Source of the DNA: Eumeta japonica
Lineage: Eukaryota; Arthropoda; Insecta; Lepidoptera; Psychidae
Length of the DNA: 64,000 nucleotides
Reading direction: 5' to 3'
Assembly (NCBI GenBank): GCA_005406025.1
Contig: BGZK01000892.1
Span: 186,001 to 250,000, forward strand
Part shown: piece after piece, positions 45,946-59,831 of the stretch
How positions within the stretch are numbered: position 1 is the first letter of the stretch
Layout of the letters: each line of letters opens with the position of its first letter
Position numbers and translations under genes: made by a program
Notes under the pieces: generated by a model
The model's database searches: none
Told to the model about the DNA's origin: nothing
The model's input: only the letters and a program-made list of their open reading frames with translations

Positions 45946-48900
45946 ATGTCTGATAAACAGAAAACGTAAGTTAATTTCTTGATAATATGTTAATGATGTT
46001 TAGGAGGCTTAAAAACTAATAATGTGTATTAATGAAATATGAGTTATTTTATCATTATTTAGTAACATAGTTTTTTTTATATATGTTGCATTATTATTGA
46101 CTTACAATTTTTAAAGGTTATCAACAATTCAGCATTATTTATATACCTATGTCAACGCAAAAATGTTTCTCAGATTCTTGTCTAATTTTAGCTGTCGAAT
46201 TTTACAGCTATGATTTATATACGACACAAAATTTGATATACCTTTGAATGCAACTTTAATAAACTATAATTATGTTGTTTTATTATTATATTATGTCTAT
46301 AATCCAAATATATTTAATATAAAATATGTACACTTAGAGATAAATATATTTCTAATATAGTTATACCGTGAATTAGTCTGGAACGGGGGAAGGGAAGGGA
46401 GACATCGTAAATGTTCATCCTCTGTACTATAGAAATTACAGGCACCACGGTGCTTATAGAGAATTAGCATCAGAGCTACCAGACAGCAGGTAGTAACCAT
46501 TGCCATGGACATTCGCAACTCTACAGATGTCACTATTGCGTTGCTGTTCTCATGTAGAAATAAGATTTCTGATGGAGGAGAGAGCGAAAACTAATGAAGG
46601 GAGGTTGTAGGATGATGGCGAGGGGGGGTAGGTCACTGGACTCGCAATGGATGAAATGCAACATTGGAAATTGCCTCTTAACACTTGTATTTTGAGAGAG
46701 TGTAATTTTATGTGTAAAAAATATATGCAACAAACCAAAACAATACAACTCTGATGAATCTATTGACACTTGCATATTTTTTTTCCTGAACTTCTAAAAT
46801 TACAATTTTAATTATTTGATAAAAATATTTAACTGTAATAATCATAATTATTCTTGATTTGATAATTTCATATATTCATATTTATTAAATGTGTAATTGT
46901 ATCTGTTTTCAGATTATTATGTGGCGATGTCAATGGGAATTTTAATACACTATTTTCTCGTGTAGAGTCTATTACACGAAAATCTGGTACATTTGATGTT
47001 CTTCTTTGTGTGGGTAATTTTTTTGGTGTAGACAATAAGGAATTAGATCCATACAAGAAAGGAATAAAAAAAAGGTAAAGATATTTAATTGTAATAATTT
47101 CTTTGGGAGCACCTAAAGCTACTATAGAGAAGTGTTTTTTTTTATAACTTTGACTTTAAATAAAATGTATTTATAATAATAAAAATATTAAGCATTCATT
47201 AAACAAAGCATTCATGTTACCAACAAAATCCTTCATTTAATAAATGCTTAATAGATGTATTTTGACCAACATTGTTCTTTTTTTTTAACTTTTGTTTTTT
47301 CTGTTACAATGATTTTTTTAGTTTATAAGCATCTAAAAAATGTACCTGAATTTTAAGGAAATATTAAGAGTACAAAAAAGTTTCTGCCGTTTTTTGTCAA
47401 TAAAATAATATTTATTGTGAAAGAACAGTAATTTAATTTTAATCGAAGTATACTTTCATCACTAGCAACAACTTTTTTCCATCTTTCAGGCAGCGTTCAC
47501 ATTCCAAGTCTGAAGAACTCCTTATCTTTTAAGGCTATCCACGAATCAACCCAATTTGTGGTTTCTTCATATGATGTGAACTGTTGTTCTGACAAAGCAT
47601 GTGTCATTGACCGGAGTAGATGATAGTCGGATGGCACAATGTCTGGTGAATACAGCGGGTGGGGTAGTACTTCCCAATCAAGTGTTTTCAAATACTTTTT
47701 CACTGGAACCGCTACATGCGGACGAGTATTATCATGTAGAAGAATAATTTTCCATGTTTATAGTAGTATTGAGGACAATTTTCCTTCAGAGCTTGGCTCA
47801 ATCTCATCAATTGTGTTCAGTGATTGTTTCACTTGGATTAAGCAACTCATTATATACCACACCCAGCTAATCCCTCCAAATACACAGCATGAGTTTTTTT
47901 CCAGGAATATTTGGTTTTGCTGTAGATGTTGAATGAAGCATTGCCAGGTAGTGCCAGGTAGTACTTTTCATCACCAGTGACAATTCGATGTTTAAAACTT
48001 TTTTTTAGTGCCTAGCTAGCAGCATTTCACTTATGCATAATCGGCGTTCAACATCTCTCGGCTATAATTCATATGGAACCCAATTACCTTGTTTATCAGT
48101 CATTTCTGATGATTTTAAACGATGCGAGACTGCTTTCTGAGTCACTTCTAAAGTAAGTGCAAATTTGTTTTGTGTTTGAGACATATCTTCCAACTATTCT
48201 GCATCCTCATAAATTTTTGGCCTTCCACCATGATATTTGTCTTTTTCATCATAATCACTATTTTTAAAGGTTGGAAACCACTTGCGACATGGTCTCTCAA
48301 GGCAGCCTTATTATATGCTTCTACGAGCAATTGATATGTCTCAGCTGCAGATTTTTTTAAATTAAAGAAGTAAATTGAAAGTTCCCGCAAATGACATTTA
48401 TTTGGCTCAAACTTAGACATTTTTGGAATAAAAAAAATATATATATGATGCTATAATGAAGTTAATAATATGATATGGTTATGTTGTTCTTGAATGAGCA
48501 ACCTAATTTTCAAGCCGGTTATCATCTGCGAATTTTAAAATAAGCCTCATGCCATGCCATCTCTCTCAAAACAGTGGAAACTTATTTGTACTCTCCTAAT
48601 AATTTATTACTGCTTTTAAAAAGTATTTAAGTAATGTATTTTGATCGATATTACTACCAATGTTAATGTTAAAATCACTACAAAAATTTGTTGCTTCTGA
48701 CAGTGTCATAATGAAAGTGTTATATTTACTTATTTTAAAAATCATTCAATATTTACAATTCTTGATGGATATAAAAATGTCATAAAGACATTCTATTGAT
48801 GGAATAGCTGTACACCATTTATTTTCAAGAAATAAATTTGTGCAAGCGCAAGGTTATGAATTATAAGTATCTTATTTGCAGTTCCAGTTACGACTTATGT

Positions 48901-51900
48901 ATTTGGCCCAACTAACGAGGAACATCTAGAATATTATTGCGAAGAAGGCACTGAAATTATTCCAAATGTTGTTTACATGGGTATGTAATAATAATGTTTG
49001 TTAAAACATAGTTTCAAGTTTTATCTTTATATTATTTGCATTATTTTATGTGTAGTCTCGACTTAGAAATTGATTTAGCTATTCATATACAATAAAAACT
49101 TGATTAGCCAGACTAATTTTTGTCGTTAGGCATTCGGATAATCGAAAATCTGGATAATCAAATATTTGAAGAAAAGTGGATTTTGTGCATATGTATTACA
49201 TATGTAATGTTGTGTTTATTAAAAATACATATTAATGAAAATCAATGTTTATTAAGAAATTATTAACAGATACATTTTCCATTTAGTCCGGATAATCGCA
49301 AATTCCGTATAACTGAGTGCCAGATAATCGAGTTTTTACTGTATTGTACTCTCTATTTTGTTAGAATATTAGTTACTGTTATGGTTAAATACTTTGAAAA
49401 ATGTTAATATGAAAATTGTTTGAGGTCATTGTCTAAGAATATTTTTTTAATTAATAATTATTTCTTTTTAGGTAAAAGAGGACTGTTTACAACAAGTGCT
49501 GATGTAAAAATAGCATATTTGACTGGTTTATCAAGACGAGAACTAGGAAATGAAAATGCTTCTTGCACCTTTGAACCTAGCGATTGCAGTGCAGTGAGAG
49601 ACGCTTGCTTCAGAGGCCAGAATGAATATCGAGGAGTTGATATATTGATTACATCGATGTGGCCTGTCGGAATCGAACAGGACGAAAATCAGAAGGCAAG
49701 TACCACCATATAGTCTTATAAATGTTTGGAAAGAAGTTGTTTACTTAATTGTTACAAATAAGCCATTTTTTTTTCATTTTTACAGCTAATTTAAAAGAAT
49801 GTTTTAAATAAATAAATAACCAATAGTAATATGACATTGAAATATTTATTAACTGCTGCATTCAGAAAAATTCATTAAATGAGGTCTAATGCATATTTCA
49901 CCATTGTCCATTAAATAGTTTAATTGACAGTTCATTTCACGGGTGCCCTACATGGGTCTTTACCTGCCTCTGGATGTATTACTTCTTTAAATTTCTACTA
50001 AGTAAGAACTAGTAGAGTACTAGAATTTAAGATCTTTGAGTACAAAAATAAGAAAATAGATAACTGAATAGAAGTAAACATTTTATAAGGCATATAAGAC
50101 ACAAATAATGGATAATATGGTTACTGTAAGAAATACGTGACCATCTCTGACAATGAGTTGTCAACATTTTTTTGTACTAAATTAATAATTTGTTAATATA
50201 ATTCAAGTAACAATATAACAACTGCTTTTAATTAATGTAATAACTTTTATATAAAACAGTTTTTTTGGTTTTACTCAGTAAAAATTTTGACTTTGAGAGT
50301 AATTAAGTAGTTTGCTACTTTATTTTGCAACAGGGTCCATTGAATACTTTTTAATTTACATTGCATTCCAGAACAACTGCTTCATCATGGGCCCCCAAGC
50401 TTACTGAAAAATAAAAAGAAATATTGTTCCTATTACAGATTGATGTGGAAAAAGAAAGAATGTCAGATCTTATAACATGGTTAGCAATACATGTTAAACC
50501 TAGATATCATTTTGTAGCTTCTTCAAACAAATTTTTTGAGCGGCAACCTTACAGGTAGGTATTTTTTTATATATCTTTGTATTTATTTGAGGGGCAAACA
50601 TGCTCATGAGCTACCAAAGAGTAGGGAGTCATTGACGCCCATGGACACTCACAATCCTAAAGAAGTCACCAGTGCATTGCCAGCCCCTTGGCTAGAAACA
50701 TATCTGATAGAGGGAGGATAAACATAAGGGGAGTGGGGTGCCGGAAGGGGTATGGGTCACCGGAATTCATTGGATGAATAGCACCAGTCGAAGCTGATAC
50801 TTCACGTCAGTATTCTGTGAGATTGTATGGATTATGCTTCAATAAGTTTTTTAAAATAAGAATTTTTGTTTTACATTAAAGTTCATTTTCAGATTGTAGT
50901 ACATTATCTTCATATATGGCCAAAATGAAAATCTTTATCAAATACTAGGAATAAAATTCAATTCCTTTACGAAAATATGCACAAATAATATTTCAAATAA
51001 TGTATATTTTTCTGCAATGTGTTAATGTGATTTGTAAACATAAAAAAATACTCTTTAATTTTTTCTATAAAATATTAGCAGATATATGTATTCCATTTGA
51101 ATTTAGATTTTATGATTTTGGATTGGATTTAATAATCCCTATTATTTCTATATCCTCTTAAAATAATGTCAAAAAAAAGTAAACTGTCCTGAAAGCAAAA
51201 TTTTATTTTTTCGATGATATGATTTTACTGCAATTATCAACAAATATGAAAAACTAAAATCATAACGATTTTTTAAATATTTCAGAAATCTTAGTGTTCA
51301 TCAAGATTATAAAGAAGGAGCAACTCGATTTCTTGCGCTTGCTCCAGTTGGAAATGCAGCTAAGGAAAAATGGATTTATGCATGTTCGTTACAACCAATT
51401 ACAAAGATGCGAATGACCGACATATTGGTGGCTACAACAGACGAGACCGCTTGTCCTTATGATCCCGATCTATTGAAGCAGCATCAACCAGGCAAAGTAG
51501 TAAAGGTAATTATGTATTATCAATAATGCTGATCATTGAACTCTGTTCGAATGACTATTCTAAAATACTTAACATTACGGCATAGATATGAACTATACTA
51601 TGCAATATAAAATAAATACTTTAGAGATGAGGAATTCTAAAGAGGTATTTTAATTTTAGATTATTTATAATTCATCTATCTATGCAGAAATTTCCAGGTA
51701 ATGGTCAGTATTTTTTTGACATGGACGATAACAATGACGATCAAAAGAAGAGGAGGCACACCGGTGACAACCCAGAAAGGAAAAGGAGAGAATTTGATCC
51801 AGGTAAAGTGGCTCAATCTTGCACGAATATTGTTCATGTAGCACTTCACATAGCTTAATACTTGTAGTTGTAGAGTTCCATCTGAGGAAACTAGATATTG

Positions 51901-54089
51901 ATTTTGGTAAATACATTAAAAAAATAATAACAATCTCTGAAACTAGCAATAAATAGTCTAGATATTTTGGAAAAAGTTTTTGGATGATTTTATTTTTCAG
52001 AAAACTGTTGGTTCTGTTTGTCATCTCCGACTGTCGAGAAGCATTTGGTAATTAGTGTGGGGACCCACTGTTATTTAGCATTGCCGAAGGGTCCTCTTAC
52101 ACCTTACCATGTTCTTATACTGCCTATTGCGCATCATCAAGCCGTCACAAGAGTATGTCTCATTTAATATTTTTTGACACTTAGATTTAAGGCCGATTTC
52201 ACTAAGCACTTAAATATTGCAATAGTACTGCAGTCCGCATCTAGCAGCAGAATTAGTGTTAGTTGTAAATAGCGCCATTTTTGTGTCTAATAGTCGAACT
52301 AATGGAACACTTGTACACTAACTTATGGTTCTAAAGAATTCATTTGGCATATATAGAGTGATTGTGATAGCAAGAAGAGTAATTTTGTTTTACTGGACAT
52401 AAGAAAGTGATCAAAAACTGAAAATACAATGATATGTAAATTGTACTTTTTTTTTCAATGTTATTAAAATGTCAGTTTTGCATGTAATTTGATGTATATA
52501 TATTAATTCCAAAACCCATCCCAAAAAAAAATTAATACTCTGTTGAATGCCATAATAGGTTGTCAATTGATATTGTTAACTTCCGATTTATAGATAATCA
52601 CATAAAATACATGGTTAAATCAATCGTTAGCTTTTCGATTTAAAATATTACCTTTCTGTAATTAAAATAGGTACCTGAAGACATTATAGAAGAAATAAAA
52701 AAATTTAAAGAGGCATTGAAGAAATTCTACTCATCTATGGGTCAAGTAGTTGTGTTCTTTGAAAGGAATTTCAAAACATCACATCTTCAAATACAATGTG
52801 TACCAATGCCAAAAGTATGTGAGAGCCAATTATTGGAAGTGTTCCAGGTATAGTTTTTTTTTTATGAATGCTAACAATATTTAATTAGAAATATATATAT
52901 TTTTTTAATTTTTAAATCGATACTGGATTATTTTTTTTGATCAATATTGCTTGTTGATATTATTTCTAGTGTATAAATATAATTTTCAATCAAAATTAAA
53001 AATGGTACATTAGGTAATATCATTTCAATGTTGATATGATCACCTATCACAGTTTCTTTTCTTAGGTGTTGTTTAATGTGAACAGCTAATTGATTTATAA
53101 CCTTTTAATTTACTAGTTATCATATCATTTAAAATCTCAATAAACTTTTTATTTATAAAATAATTTAAAGTAAATCTTGAAGAGTGTATTGATTTATCAT
53201 TATGGATAATTATCCTATGATGATTACCATAACTATTATAAAAAATAATGCCATCTATAATGTTATTTTTATTTGAATATAAGGACGAGGCTGGCATCAA
53301 CAGCATCCAGTTGGAAGTGTTGCCACCTTATGCAGATATAGCTCAGGTTGCATTACCTGGTTCCCCATATTTTCACGCAGAGCTACCGTCGGGAGAGCAA
53401 CTTTTTGCTAAAACTAAACATACTTTTCCATTACAGTTTGGCAGGTGAGTTTTATTAAAGTAATTTGGAAAATATTTGTTGTATATCATCATTTTTAAAA
53501 TTAGTTGATAGTCCATAATTATTATGGCGCGGCGTCAATGTATCTGGTATATCAGCCAGTTGTTCACTGCGGTGCATGCTGTGTGCACATATTCTATGCA
53601 GAAACATGCACACTGCATGTTTCTGCATAGAATATTGTAGTTTCTAGTCAGTTCATTTTTCAAAATAATCTTGTAGGTGGCTCATTCCATTTGAAATGAT
53701 TGTAAGAAAATGGTGATTTTTGTATTCAATCTACAATTTTATAAATGTACAATAGGACAACAATTAAATGTAATCATTACTACATATACTCAAACATGGA
53801 AATTTGTAGTGCCCCATGTTTAGGAAACCATGGAATGTGTCATAGATTGATCCTCAGCCTATGCTCAGCATTTTATTATTAATTTAATACTATATTCATA
53901 TTTCTTTTATCATTTTGTTTTTCTTCTAGGGACGTGTTGTCAAGTCCACCATTACTAAACTGCGAGGATAAGGCGGACTGGCGCCAATGTCTGTTGAGCC
54001 GAGAAGAAGAGAACGAATATGTCATCCGTTTTCGACAAAAGTTTAAGCCCTACGACTTTACGGCTGAAGACGATGATGATAGTGATTGA
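45946..54089 (+). CDS. CWF19L1: CWF19-like protein 1 (11 exons)
   Basis: Exons: 45946-45965, 46913-47074, 48882-48980, 49472-49695, 50439-50554, 51286-51505, 51688-51802, 52001-52152, 52671-52847, 53284-53444, 53930-54089. Removing one A from the A8 run in exon 2 gives exactly 534 codons plus stop; the human protein is 538. The N-terminal part is a phosphoesterase-like domain ([40 protein letters not shown]). The C-terminal part holds the CwfJ domain 1, HIT-like ([39 protein letters not shown]), and CwfJ domain 2 ([49 protein letters not shown]). Relatives (yeast Drn1, CWF19L1) bind the lariat debranching enzyme or late spliceosome and act in RNA turnover. An acidic/basic linker ([15 protein letters not shown], exon 7) separates the halves. 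Intron 4 uses a GC donor. Confidence 0.93.
46375..46680 (-). repeat. SINE-like repeat family A, copy 3
   Basis: Located in intron 1 of CWF19L1. The minus strand reads 'gtccagtgacctaccccccc', then 'cagcaacgcaatagtgac', then 'gcgaatgtccatggcaatgg', in the order of the other copies. Its polypyrimidine block explains the G-rich patch at about 46619-46629. Confidence 0.7.
47364..48599 (-). mobile_element. Mariner element, mauritiana-like, copy 2 (about 1236 bp)
   Basis: Ends: TTAAGAGTACAAAAAAGTTT at 47364 and the complement ending GTACTCTCCTAA at 48599, both next to TA. On the minus strand the transposase starts [20 protein letters not shown] (48420) and has the paired helix-turn-helix region, then frame breaks. 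Catalytic pieces are seen as [11 protein letters not shown] (about 47730) and [20 protein letters not shown] (47497-47703, third Asp in SDYHLL). It is the same family as 39574-40804 and inserted in antisense in CWF19L1 intron 2. Multiple frameshifts; inactive. Confidence 0.92.
48600..48881 (+). other. Remaining part of CWF19L1 intron 2
   Basis: AT-rich, ending in the acceptor 'cttatttgcag' ahead of exon 3. Confidence 0.6.
48981..49471 (+). other. CWF19L1 intron 3
   Basis: It contains the repeated wording 'taatcgaaaatctggataatc' and 'gataatcgagtttttactgta' in the 49135-49340 stretch, suggesting a small diverged interspersed repeat. Nothing coding. Confidence 0.45.
50575..50815 (-). repeat. 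SINE-like repeat family A, copy 4
   Basis: Located in CWF19L1 intron 5. The minus strand reads 'ccggtgacccata', then 'ggggctggcaatgcactgg', then 'tgagtgtccatgggcgtcaa', then 'gctcatgagcatgtttgcc'. It is the same family as 4246, 28545 and 46375. Confidence 0.75.
53589..53635. repeat. Perfect 22-bp inverted repeat in CWF19L1 intron 10
   Basis: Arm ATATTCTATGCAGAAACATG-CA, a three-base loop CAC, then the exact complement. There are no mismatches over 22 bp. Its perfection in otherwise drifting intron sequence implies a recent origin or active constraint. Confidence 0.9.
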
Positions 54090-54479
54090 AATTGACGTTA
54101 ATGACAGATCATTAGCACACTGTAAACATAGTTTTTATTCAACATTTCTTTGTGTGTGATTGTAAGGAAAGTACAATATGAATCAGTTTTAATGTAATAT
54201 TATTTATTACTACTAGTTTTTGTGTTAATTCCTTGAAGAAATGATAAGATATTGATGTAATGTATTTATAAAATCCTGTTTTATAAATCCTGTAAACTAG
54301 ATCAAAATGTTGAAAATTTAATTAAACTATTGATAAGTACTATCAAAAGAATTTATTATTTTTTTTACTGAAATGTTTGAAATTATCGACTCCATTATTA
54401 ATGAGGTTTTTTTGGTTAAAATTTCTTTTAGGGTTTTAAATTCCATCTGATTGTTTTTAAAGTACCATTAAAAAGTAAA
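54090..54479 (+). other. CWF19L1 3' flank
   Basis: AT-rich 3' UTR candidate. A variant polyadenylation signal (ATTAAA) occurs at about 54320. No coding content. Confidence 0.4.
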
Positions 54480-54760
54480 AACCGACTAGAGCCTGTCAAA
54501 CTATGCTCAGTGTAGAGTTCCGAAGCCTACTACAAATAAATGTACTACGGATGAAAAACTATGTTTAGCTTTTTCCATGTTTCCAGTACAGAACAGGTAT
54601 AAGCATTTTAGTCACCTAAAACTAGAAAACTACTCTACTACTAGTCAACTACTACTCTTAAACTAGTGTAAGCTAAAGTGTATTAGCAAAAGAGAGTATT
54701 TTCATGGCACTTACATCCTTTTCTTGAGAAGTGCACATTCTCGGCAATAACTTAAAAACA
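54480..54760 (+). repeat. Dispersed repeat family B, copy 2
   Basis: It begins with 'aaaaccgactagagcc' and 'gctcagtgtagagttccg'. It then has the wording shared with 11030-11255: 'ctttttccatgtttcc', 'aaactagtgtaagctaaagtg', 'ttagcaaaagagagtat' followed by 'tcatggcac'. No ORF. Confidence 0.7.
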
Positions 54761-55679
54761 GTATATCGGATCATATTGAAAATAATTTTCTTTGAAAGTA
54801 TTAATTAAGTGTAACCTTTGTAAATCCTTTCATATTTGCAATACATGTGTGTACTTTGAGCTTATTCTTTGAAATTTGTAACTTATTATTGAGGTCCATA
54901 TCATTCTTAACAAAATTATATTTTTATTTATTTTTGTTGGACTGACTATAAGAATAATTTTTTTTTGTTGGACTATGCAATTTAATGTCGTAACTTATAC
55001 TAATCTATCAAGTGATATTTTGTCAGACATGTATTAACCAGAAAATGTAATCTCATGATAACATCATATTTATGCTATCGGTCTGAAATAACGGCAGGGA
55101 ATTTGTCGGATACTATGACCACTCGAAAACATTTATATAATTATTAAACAATTCAGCAAAAGTGAACTATGTATGTATTGAAAAACAAAAATGCTTAAGT
55201 ACGGAATGTTTGCGGTTTGCGGTGGTAAACAAGCTCATTGGTACAGTTATGTTTTGTCGGACAAAGTATTTTTCGAATTTTTTTATTAAATTAGCTTGTA
55301 AATGCATAAAAACTTAGTATGTATTCATCAAGAAAAAGAAACCTCATGTATTTGGTATATTTCGATCATGTTTATTTGAAACCTCGGCACTTTCAAAAAA
55401 AGTTATAGAGAGAATGTTAATAGAATCGCTAAAAGGAAGCCACTCACGAAGTTTTATGTATGTTTTGATCCTTTCATAAAAATGATCCTGTCTTGCGGAC
55501 TTTTACGAATCTTTACGTAATTTTCAATAAATTTGTGATAATACTAAATGAAACTTTAAAATTATATCCACTTCTATATCTGCAGTGGACCACTTCTATA
55601 CGAGTATCTGCAGTGGATTATAAATTTAAAATAGAACTCAATGTCCATTCGCGGCGAACAACCTTTGGTCATCTACTTC
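54761..55679. other. Intergenic, no gene seen
   Basis: AT-rich. The frame at 55493-55780 has no recognisable content. Confidence 0.4.
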
Positions 55680-56830
55680 GTATCCCAACACCGTTATTGA
55701 CGTGTACATGGGTCAATCTGAAAGTCCTTAGAAATTCAAAAACTGAACAATTTAGCAAGTTTCTTTATTATTATATTTAGAAATACATTTTCGTGATTAA
55801 TATATCACTACATTAGATGGAACCACTCAGAGAAACATTTTGTTCACTCACACTTAGCGGTCGCTTGGACTGCCTTTTCATATGCAGCCACTGCTTACTC
55901 GGGCCCCCGGAAACCACTTTACTCGAAGTTTTTCTTTTAGTTTAGGAAATGAAATCGCATGGTGTGAGATCAGGGTTGTAAGGCAGGTGAGCCAGTATTT
56001 CTATACCTAACGTCCCCGAATAGTTAGTTGTTTGTATGGCGGTATTTAGTGAGGCGTTGTCATAGTGAAGGAGAATCCTAATGCGAGGTCGTTTTTCCCG
56101 AACTTTTTCCAAAAGAGGGAAACAATTATTAGTGTACCACTCTATAGTGATTGTGTTCGTCTTCTAAAGCGATTGTTGTGTAATGACCTGTCATTCCGAA
56201 GAAAGAGGCCATCATCTTTTTTTCGACGCTTCCTCCTCGTTTTACTTTAGTAGGCAACTCCTATAAAGGAAATACCCACTGAGCAAACTGTTTTTTGGTT
56301 TCGGGATCGTAACAGTAAATCCAGCTTTCGTAATCTGTGACTATGTCGCATACAGCATTTAAATCATCACTGGCGAATCTTTACATTATTTCTCGGCACT
56401 AATTAACACGAAGGAGATTATAAGCTTCGGTCAAATTTTGAGATATCCACCAAGTACAAAGCTTTCTGACCGCTAAATATTCACGAAGGATTTTGTGCAC
56501 TTGACTTATACCGATGCCTAAGCTTGATCGAATCTGATGGTAGATCAGTCTTTAGTCAGTTTCTATCATGAGCCGCACACTACTAATTTTGGCTTCGGTC
56601 GTCGCATAAGGACGTCCCTCATGTAGATCGTCAGTCGGATTAGTGGGACCACATTTGAACTGGCTAAACCAGTTAAGTTATAGACAGTGGAAAGGGATGG
56701 AGCTTCATCATGAAAGGCCAACCGAAGTCTGTTACAACTTTCTTGTTGGTTTAACAAAAACGGCATAAAAGATCATTGCATGAAAATTTTCTTGTCTTTA
56801 AATTTATGTTAACGCTAGACAATTTTTTTA
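55680..56830 (-). mobile_element. Mariner remnant of a second subfamily
   Basis: On the minus strand RLAFHDEAPSLSTVYNL (about 56640-56710) is the N-terminal helix-turn-helix part. Next come 'EEASKKRWWPLSSE' pieces, LLHYDNASLNTAIQTTN (second Asp, about 56040-56075) and HLPYNPDLTPCDFIS (third Asp, spacing D34D, about 55960-56000). KAVQATAKCE and CFSEWFHLM are at about 55820-55880. The low-coordinate end carries 'tgggtcaatctgaaagtcc', resembling a mariner end of this group. Several stops and frameshifts. Distinct from the mauritiana-like pair. Confidence 0.75.
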
Positions 56831-56899
56831 ACGTCCATTTGTAGAAACAAATGACAGATGAATGCAATACACTTAATAAGGATGGCAAAGAATTAAATT

Positions 56900-57135
56900 T
56901 TTAGGGTTCTGTAGCCAAAACTGCAAATACGGAACCCTTATAGTTTTGTCATGTCCGTTCGTTCGTCCGTCTATATATCAGTCATTTTATTTAAAAACTA
57001 CAAGGTGTATATTGATAAGATTTGAAAGAAACGTGTCTTGTATAAGCTGCTACTTGGTTAGGTAGTCAAATAAAAAAAAAAAAATTTTAGGGGGGCACTC
57101 CCTATATGTAACTGTTTACGCCGTATTCTCGAGAT
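56900..57135 (+). repeat. Widespread lepidopteran 'gggttctgtagcc' repeat
   Basis: It carries 'tagggttctgtagccaaaac', then 'acggaacccttatag', 'tgtccgttcgttcgtccgtc' and a GGGGGGCACTCC end. These are the diagnostic words of a very common non-autonomous repeat in Lepidoptera. The inner 'gggttc...gaaccc' is inverted. Confidence 0.65.
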
Positions 57136-57754
57136 TAAATGCAGTAGCAATAGCCCTCCCTTATGCCCCCAATCCATTTTCTTCCTATACCCGCTTTCGC
57201 TTTCTTCTGTATATCGAACGCGGACGCAACCGCAAATCGTTCATTATATTATGTGTATTAATTATTATCAATCGCAAGTGTATTCTACGTGTTCGGTGTA
57301 AAACCAGCACAGACGCGTAGTCGTGCTCGAAACCACGGCGGCCGCCGAGAGTGAAGACATCAAACAGAAGGGTGAGTTCCTCTCTCTTCCATCCCTTTGA
57401 TTTGCCACTGTGCGAAGTTTCGAGGATAAGGTGAATAGGACAACTCCGATCAGCGACCAGCGCATACAGTAACAAAAGCTGAAATAAAGAAAGCTGACAC
57501 CAACGTGCGGCACATAATTAGACTTTTTTTTAATAGCTTTAAGGTTTCTAAGCAATATTATTGAATAAGTATTTTTTAAAATAATCGCTCCGAAAATAAC
57601 ATGTAATGTGCCCCCCCCCCCTATCTTTTAAACCGTATGTCCAAACATTAAAAAAAAATTACAAAGTAACATTTAATAAATACTTTCAACAAAAATTATT
57701 TTGAACAAAGTGGGATGTACTGTTTTGAGTTATTGCTGAAAAACTGTGTTTGTC
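57136..57754. other. Intergenic, no supported gene
   Basis: Overlapping minus-strand frames (57185-57555) lack recognisable domains. A C10 homopolymer occurs at about 57611. Confidence 0.4.
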
Positions 57755-57825
57755 AACAAAAGAACGTAAGTGCCATGAAAGATACGCTCCTTTGTTGATG
57801 CACTTTCTCATATCGTATTTTTACC
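57755..57825 (-). repeat. Dispersed repeat family B, copy 3 (fragment)
   Basis: The minus strand reads 'gtgcatcaacaaaggagcg' and 'tttcatggcacttacg', matching the 3' part of the copies at 11030 and 54480. Confidence 0.6.
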
Positions 57826-58035
57826 CTTTGAGACTGTAGTAAGTGACTAGGAGAAGAGACCGTAGTATTATTTTTATATGTAGCTATCTGTTTGCGAAAT
57901 ATTCAGCTTTAAAGTCGTTATTTTTGTTAGAGGTGAGTCCCTTTTCTAGCTTGAAAAATCTGAAAAATTAAATGATGGTAGTACATTTAACGGATTCAGA
58001 AGTAAAACCATCACGGCTAAATCAGCACTGTTAGT

Positions 58036-59831
<1,796 letters not shown>

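Noticed and set aside
53589..53635. microRNA precursor
   Set aside because: A 3-base loop and 22-bp stem are too short for a normal precursor; no star/mature evidence.
57185..57555. Two minus-strand ORFs of about 95 codons
   Set aside because: Overlapping in different frames, no recognisable domain, flanked by repeats.
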